DNA of 64,000 nt, taken from NCBI RefSeq assembly GCF_016086655.4, contig NC_052135.2:72141702-72205701 (forward strand), given 5' to 3'. The position numbers and the translations under genes were made by a program. The notes beneath the pieces were generated by a model, which made no database searches, was not told the DNA's origin, and saw only the letters and a list, made by a program, of their open reading frames with translations. This document shows, piece by piece, positions 58,070-64,000 of the stretch (the stretch's first letter is position 1; each line of letters starts with the position of its first letter). The DNA is from Lepeophtheirus salmonis. Its lineage: Eukaryota; Arthropoda; Copepoda; Siphonostomatoida; Caligidae.

Positions 58070-58190
58070 TGTCTTGTATTGTAGCAAATTGTTTATGCTT
58101 TAATATAACGTACAATGAAGTAATTTGAATAACTAAACTTCTATTAATTGTTGAATTAATAAGTGTTATTAGGACAATTATAATTAACGT
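58070..58190 (+). repeat. dispersed repeat, copy 3 (GTTTATGCTTTAAT family)
   Basis: TTGTAGCAAATTGTTTATGC and TTTAAT, then TAATTGTTGAATTAATAAGTG. It is adjacent to the N-terminus of the Tc1-like relic on the minus strand, so it is probably that family's 5' non-coding flank. Confidence 0.45.
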
Positions 58191-60252
58191 CACAGGATTT
58201 GTTAAAAGATAGTATTATTCATATAATGAACTAGAAAATATGTTTTGCAAAAAAATGGATAACTTAAATCGGGAGAAATTATATTTTTAATGACAATGTG
58301 TCCGTAGGTTTGCGTCTCGTTCATTCTTAGAGAAGGGAATCTAATTAATATTTAAGTACTCAAATATAATTGGAGACAGACGGAGTACATTAAATATTGT
58401 AATGTTTACGTATACTTAATCGGTGCAACTCTATCGGACCATTAAAAATTAAAAAGAAGGTTGTTTTTTAATATTTTTATAGCTGCCTTTTGTTTAAAAA
58501 GTTTTGCAATATGCATTTTCTATTGTTATACTCATATAAGAATGCCTCTTAATGTTAACTTGTTAAAATAAAGCAAAAACCTATTATTATACAATAATAC
58601 AACTGCGTTAAATGTCAAAAAGTTCTGAGTTTTTGAATTGGGACAACTTCTCCGTTCAGACAGCATTTAGCTGTTTCAAATAACTATTGTCCCAGAAGGT
58701 TAGACAAGCATTATTGTAAGCACTGTATGTACTCCCTTTATTTCAAAGACCAGTAGTTCACACACATTATTAGTTTTGATTTTTCAATCAGATTTGTTAA
58801 AAAACTTGTTTTGTTTTATTTATTATGTAATGTTAAATTATCAATATGGGTTTATGAATGTAAATTATCTTTTTTTTTAAACCTTTTTAGTAGATTAATC
58901 TGTGTTGTTGTTTTTTTGTATTAAACTATTTACTACAAAAATGTTTAATAGTTTACTAAGCCACATTTGTATTTATGATTAGGACGATATCTTTTTATGT
59001 AAAAGCTCTGTTACTTTAATGATGATAAAATATTTTTTGCATCGTTATGATCGGTAATCCCTCTAATGTATTTTCGAAATACCATCTGACGAGCTATGAT
59101 TTGGTTTACGGTTTTTTTATTAATGAATACAGAGGAACTTTATAACAAACCATATTTAATTGTTTATATAAATATTAAAACTGTATTTAAATCATGGCAA
59201 GGGATGAAAGGAAATACAAAACATATTAACTTATTCAAAAATATAACACTTTTCCACGCCATAATATGAAGTATGGAATTCGTATAATAGATTTAAATAG
59301 AAATAAATCTAAATTGGACTGATAAATAATTTATAAATATATGAAAAATAAGAAGAAAAAGGAAAACTTAAATAAATTAGGAACTTCATACATACCATTT
59401 GGACTTGAACCTTTTGAAATTTAAAATGGGATAGTTTCATTACCAATATATTTTTTGCCATAATTGATGCTGTAATTTAAGAATTTTGCATTTCTACAGT
59501 TTGCAAACTTCACGTATTCACTTGCAAATTTGTTATAATATATTTATATTAACATAATTGCTGAAAAGTCCCGAACTTTACAATTAGAAAGCACTACGTT
59601 TTTTTAAATTTAATTCAATTTCATAAAGTACCAATCTACAAAAGATAGCTGTCAAAATTGCATGATAATATGTATTTTAGTTTTTGGGTTATCCTGCTAA
59701 ACGTGACCCTACTTTTATTAGTTTCAAAACAATGGATCAAAATAACTTTGGGTTTTAATTTTACTCTGCTTCTTTATGGGAAAATACTTTTATATAGATG
59801 AAAATGTTATAGGGACTCCTTCCTTCATAAAAAAATATAATTTTTCCACAAAAAAAACAAGTTTTCCATGTTATGTTTGTGGATTTTTTCATCCCCTGAG
59901 TTCTATAACTTAACATTAAACAGACAACAAATGCAAATCTCTTACTCATGTTTTTAAATTTAAAAAAATCTTATTTTTGTTTTTCATAAAACAAAAAAGT
60001 CTAATCTTAGTAGTTTGATATACTTGTATATAAAATAACTCATATTTTCATTGATATTTATAAAAAAAATTAGCACTTTGAATAAATAAAAAATTCATTT
60101 TCTTTCGAAATAACTCAAAAAATTTCAATTTGACTGACATTTTTAATGAAAACAGCATTACTTTTATAAATTGGATGACGATTATGATTTTAAAATGTCA
60201 TACATTTTGTATCAATTCTTTAATACAATTATTGTTATAGGATTGCTTTTAA
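58191..60252. other. A+T-rich DNA, nothing identified
   Basis: No coding relic recognised. It ends in the TTAA (60249-60252) that flanks the piggyBac-like copy. Confidence 0.5.
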
Positions 60253-61100
60253 CCCTTTCAGACCCACAAGGAATTGAAAAAAAAAATCAAAGATAATTAT
60301 AATTAATTCTTGATCTCTTTGATCATATTAGCACTAATTAGAATTAATTTGATGGGACATTCGTGTTCCTCTGGGTGTTAACGGTAATTGTTTATTATGT
60401 ATAAACAAAATACTAAAGTTACTCTATGGAGTTGAATTCCTAACATATTTTAATTATTTTGATTTAGTTTTTATTTATAATTTAATTAAGTAATAATTCT
60501 TTTATGAAAAATTGATTAAAGTTACTATAACAACTGCTTACATGTGAAACATAACGAAGCAATTTCTATTTCTTACCAAGTATAAAGCAAAATTACAAGC
60601 CATACAAATGACAAAAATTCGATTTTCTACATTTTTGCTTGCATAGTAAATACATCTTTTTCTTTTTTGTTGAAACCCTTGTAAATTTCCATAATGACAG
60701 TCCATTATACCAAATACATTTTTTTCTTTTTTCGGGGGTGTAGACCATTGGGTTGCCCTCTTACCCCTTCAAACAGTTTAATAAGACTCTTGTCAATCAT
60801 AACTTTGAAGTCAATTTATTGGATATTTAATGTTATAAACGATATAACATACTATATCTAGAAGATTGAAAAAAATCTTAGATAAAACTGTGTTGAAAAC
60901 TGCATCTTGGTGTAATAAAGCAGTTCTTTGATCTATGAGATTGACTCCCACATGCCTTGGATGTAGAGCTTAACAATTATAGGAGAAAAAATTTGTGAAC
61001 CTTCTGTTCAAATAGACTATCAGTGGTCTTAATTTGTATATTTTATCACTCTAATCATCTTTGAGATTTTCATCAAAGTGAAAATTTCGAAGTTAAAGGG
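60253..61100 (-). mobile_element. piggyBac-like element, deleted (copy 2)
   Basis: Inverted paralogue of 5466-6709. The end at 60253 reads CCCTTTCAGACCCACAAGG directly after TTAA (60249-60252), the piggyBac target and terminal signature. The other end is less certain: AAAGGGTTAA at 61095-61104 would give CCCTTT plus TTAA, but a weak protein alignment suggests homology may continue past it. Shared blocks with copy 1 run from the terminus through the 3' non-coding region and C-terminal domain. It lacks the hAT MITE and preserves the empty site (60931-60938). Confidence 0.7.
60541..61090 (-). pseudogene. piggyBac-like transposase C-terminal relic (copy 2)
   Basis: Minus-strand frames: FEIFTLMKISKMIRVIKYTN (N-terminal core edge, copy 1 YFKLF...KLIRVIKHT), then DQRTALLHQDAVFNTVLSKI, FFNLLDIVCYIVYNIKYP, and a Cys-rich tail RKRCIYYASKN, VICMACNFALYLVRNRNCFV with MFHM and a stop at 60541-60560. 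Compared with copy 1, one CxxC pair has decayed (CIYYASK versus CLLCKQK). The catalytic core is missing in both copies at a similar place, so the deletion probably predates their separation and both spread as non-autonomous copies. Confidence 0.55.
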
Positions 61101-61104
61101 TTAA

Positions 61105-61864
61105 TTATGCTGAATGTAGAGGCAAATTTTTTATCACAAAGCTTTGAGCAATTTTATGTACAAAAAGTTGGCTCCATGCTAATTTAACATAAATATATAA
61201 CCACATATCAAAAAGATTTTTTTGTTTCTCTTTGGGGATAATTCTATAATTCATGAATATTTTTTAGAATATCTATTTGCAATAACATATACTTTGGCTT
61301 TGAACAAATTAGAACAATTTTATGTAAACCTAAGATTAAGTTAATTGATGCAATATTTTATAAACATTATTATTTTTAGATAAATATAAATAAAAAGTGC
61401 GAAACATGTGAAGTTGTATCATTAACTTAATAGATTTCATAAAAAGATTAATGTTACAATATTTTTTTAAATATAGTGGATGCCAAATAAGTTCAGTAAG
61501 ATATTTTTTATTAACTCAATGAACATCGGTATCTCGAAGGAAAAATAGAATAATAACCTTTTTAACTATAAATATGTACCCTAGTGCTGAAATAACGGCA
61601 TGGGAAAAAATTAGCCATGCATTTAGTTATAAATAAGCTTCTTCAAACAGTCTGAATTAAAATATTTGTTTTAAATAATATAATCCATTCTGTATTTCCC
61701 TTCTAATCGTTACGAAAGTACGTCAATCTGGTTTTAAGCCACGACCATTTTGAAATTAATATTTATTTGTCGATAGAATTTGTTAAATAGTAGGTGAAGT
61801 AAAATTTTTTGAGTATTGTTCTGCTTTATTTTCGGAATAAAATTAACATATTTACAATTATCAG
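61105..61864. other. A+T-rich DNA, nothing identified
   Basis: No relic recognised between the piggyBac copy and the mariner fragment. Confidence 0.5.
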
Positions 61865-62245
61865 ATGTAGATAGTTCCTAACGTTTTTCTGGGCAATATT
61901 CAGTTCCTGGGAAAATCAAATAAGTGCTCATATGTCCGTCCATCTCGACGATTTCTATTATTTTATTGATATCTTCGATATTTATAGTTACTAGAATGAA
62001 ATTGTTGGAAACCCTGCGTTGCTGTTGCATTCGATATTGTATTTGGTCCATAGCAAACATTTTGTTGGCAGCCTGCTCCGCTTTGTCATCTTGATCGGAG
62101 TAATACAGAAGATTGTATCAAATTTTACCTTTTTTTACTTCAATTTCGGAACGCAGTAACATATATTTAGCTATACCAAACACAAAACTGTAAACGAACT
62201 TTTTTAAAGTGTACAGCTAACTATTAAGCCTACCTTAAGCCTTAA
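61865..62245 (-). pseudogene. mariner N-terminal fragment, copy 2
   Basis: Minus strand, colinear with 53290-53635. Reading from about 62158: MLLRSEIEVKKGKI, a stop, YNLLYYSDQDDKAEQAANKM, FAMDQIQYRMQQQRRVSNNF, ILVTINIEDINKIIEIVEMD, GHMSTYLIFPGTEYCPEKR, stop at 61878. The run from 62060 to 61878 is uninterrupted. It corresponds to the mariner N-terminal helices and the second HTH. The catalytic core is absent. The non-coding tail to 62245 (minus strand AGGCTTAATAGTTAGCTG) is also shared with copy 1. The same deletion in both copies suggests a non-autonomous derivative rather than independent decay. Confidence 0.55.
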
Positions 62246-63290
62246 GAGTAATTAATCTCTAAGTATACAATAATCATAAGTGTGTTAGGTTATGAATACC
62301 AAACAATAACAACAATAATAATAGATAATAACTAGTAGACAGGTCACATTTATATGGTATCGACAATTACCTACAATTATTATATTCGTTTATCATGGAC
62401 TCTTATGTAACCTTTTTTTAGCTATCATATCAAAATATATGTTTTTTAAGAATGTTTGTCATATATTTTATATAAAAACACTTTCAAATATTTTTTTCAA
62501 CGAAAATATATTTTTCGTTAGTATAAACAATACAAAAAAAAATATATGCAAAATGCATAAACAACATGTTTTTAAAATTTAAACATTAATTTTTGTTCTT
62601 AAAGTATGCAAATAAGTAAAGAAGTATAAAATACGAACGAGAAAGGGTGAGCGGTTTTTTGTAGTTTGCAATGTGAAGATGTTTTTCTTCAGTAATACAA
62701 TATAATGATTTTAGGTGTGGAAACTAAAACCACTGTTCAAGTTGCAACAACAAAAAGTCTTAGGTTCGTTCAATGTAATATTTTTTTCTACTCTAAAATT
62801 AAATTTACATGAAGGAGTAATAAAATACGATCAAAAAAAGTTGAAATTTTTTTTATTTGATAATTTATAGATTTTTCTATAATTTGACAAAGTTTTTGAT
62901 ATTGGTATTTCCATCTTGAAAAGTGAACATTTCAGAATAAAGTAATAACTAATGAATGCACGTATAAGATACAAAGAGTAAAAATAATGGTTTACTACAG
63001 AGTTATAACGTTAAAGTAAAGTGAAGTATCGATGACATAGTCATTCCTATGAGATTGACCATTTATTTCCTTTCACTGACGGTTCCTTTTCCGCTGATAT
63101 TATAAAACCCTAAGAAAAATATGCATTAATGATTATGAGTAGCATTTAGATTTGTTTACTGTGTTTAAATTGTGAGTATTTGTTCGACTCTGAGTTGAAT
63201 TAATGAGGGAATTAGAGTTATTCTTGTCTTATACTTAATTATAGATGGCTTGCGCTTTGTGAATACTTGATTTAAACCATATTTGCTGCG
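62246..63290. other. A+T-rich DNA, nothing identified
   Basis: No relic recognised. Confidence 0.5.
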
Positions 63291-63295
63291 TTTAG

Positions 63296-63486
63296 GTAGT
63301 CTAAAAAATAGTCCTGACAGATATGATGCTCTCTTCAAAAATATTCTTCAAATTGCCTGGATTCATACGTTTAGTTTTAATTTATTTTTTGCTTACAAAC
63401 CAGAACGAGATTTTATTATTAAATTTATAAAGAACTATTATGCCCTTCTTGCATACAGGATTAGGCCAAACAACGTGGACTATTAA
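63296..63486 (+). CDS. possible terminal exon, unrecognised
   Basis: I do not recognise the protein. A plausible 3' splice site (TTTGCTGCGTTTAG, ending at 63295) precedes an open stretch: SLKNSPDRYDALFKNILQIA, WIHTFSFNLFFAYKPERDFI, IKFIKNYYALLAYRIRPNNV, DY and a stop at 63484-63486. Amino-acid use is more varied than in chance frames here (P, R, D, W present), and the frame is uninterrupted for 63 codons. Against it: no upstream exon or polyadenylation signal was tied to it, and the acceptor lacks a long pyrimidine tract. It may be a chance frame or transposon relic. Confidence 0.22.
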
Positions 63487-63599
63487 TTAATGTTATTTTT
63501 TCATGAATGTAAAAAGATTTAGTGATTTTTTTTTACATTCTGATTAAACTTTCCTTTGTGTATAAACAAACATCTTGCCATTATTTGTGAAGGAAAAGC

Positions 63600-63835
63600 C
63601 TGAGAAGCAGTGCATCTCATATTGCATAGATAATGAAGTTTAGGTGGTGAAGACAAAGTGAATTAGTCCATTCGCCTGGTTTTCCATGTGGCTAAGATGA
63701 AGAAGGATGGAAGAAACATATCTAAGTAAGTATGAGTAGAAGGGAAAATTTAAAGAGAGATCTGGAGTTCCTGTACAGTAGTGTAATTGCTATTCCCGAT
63801 CTCTGTCGATCTTGTTGGCCATTTGCTTAGCCCTT
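63600..63835 (+). pseudogene. Tc1-like transposase relic, N-terminal scrap
   Basis: Plus strand, broken: VAKMKKDGRNISK, then ENLKRDLEFLYSSVIAIPDL. These match KMKKxGEDHSR and RDTKFL in the 8.1-kb relic and the VNKKRDLEFLTALKTKIE segment of that Tc1 family as I recall it. Only the first HTH region is present; nothing recognisable follows to the window edge at 64000. Confidence 0.45.
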
Positions 63836-64000
63836 ATATTTATCATACTGGGGCTGAATACGGAATTTCAAAAAAATGGGGATATATTTAGGGTTCCCTT
63901 ATTGATATTTTTCTATCAGTGTTATTACGTACAAAATCCTATGTTATAAGTTTTATTTATGTCATATTTCTTTCAATAATAAAGAGTTATTCACATCAGG

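Noticed and set aside
1..64000. Prokaryotic-type features: operons, CRISPR, ribosome binding sites, attachment sites
   Set aside because: No operon-like coding, no regularly spaced repeats, and the element types are eukaryotic.

Overview
The window looks like intergenic or intronic DNA from an animal nuclear genome. It is very A+T-rich (by eye about 70% or more), full of homopolymer and TA runs, and almost every open frame is under 110 codons. There are no operons, ribosome binding sites, rRNA genes, CRISPR arrays or intact host genes. What can be identified is nearly all decayed transposable elements: Tc1/mariner (at least 15 separate remnants), piggyBac, hAT MITEs, one gypsy-like LTR element and several non-LTR (LINE) pieces. 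Abundant mariner and Tc1-like DDxD elements in such A+T-rich DNA suggest an arthropod. A copepod such as a sea louse is my best guess, but that is inference from remembered family resemblance, not a database match.

Layout. 1-5.4 kb is unannotatable A+T-rich DNA with one Tc1-like relic (3.2-3.7 kb). 5.5-8.8 kb is a cluster of relics: a deleted piggyBac-like copy interrupted by a 186-bp hAT MITE, then a mariner relic, then a Tc1-like relic. 8.8-23 kb is sparse, with Tc1-like relics at 10.8-11.2 and 17.7-18.2 kb and a possible signal-peptide exon at 16.3-16.5 kb. 23-25.6 kb holds a diverged tandem duplication, a hAT terminus and a Mos1-like mariner relic carrying a second copy of the hAT MITE. 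27.7-30 kb holds a diverged direct repeat, a LINE 3' fragment and a foldback-like element. 33.9-34.45 kb is a piggyBac core relic.

35.94-37.24 kb is the best preserved element: a complete Tc1/mariner-type transposon with TIRs and a TA duplication whose transposase gene carries two frameshifts. 37.6-42.8 kb has further Tc1, mariner and LINE scraps. 46.6-49.1 kb is a composite: a Tc1-like 3' end, into which the LTR end of a deleted gypsy-like element was inserted, followed by a nearly full-length decayed mariner on the opposite strand. 49.8-51.9 kb is a decayed LINE, 52.4-53.0 kb another Tc1-like relic, and 53.3 and 61.9 kb carry two copies of a mariner N-terminal fragment. 56.6-57.3 kb is a second foldback-like element, 57.6-58.2 kb a Tc1-like relic, 60.25-61.1 kb a second piggyBac copy (inverted relative to the first), and 63.6-63.8 kb a Tc1-like N-terminal scrap.

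No set of genes here acts together as a pathway. The informative content is the order of insertions: hAT MITE into piggyBac, hAT MITE into mariner, and gypsy LTR into Tc1. I found no convincing new biological system. The least explained items are the two foldback-like elements, the possible host exons at 16.4 and 63.4 kb, the Sp1/CCAAT pair at 23.2 kb and a few moderately G+C-rich unclassified islands (35.5, 40.7 and 55.0 kb).
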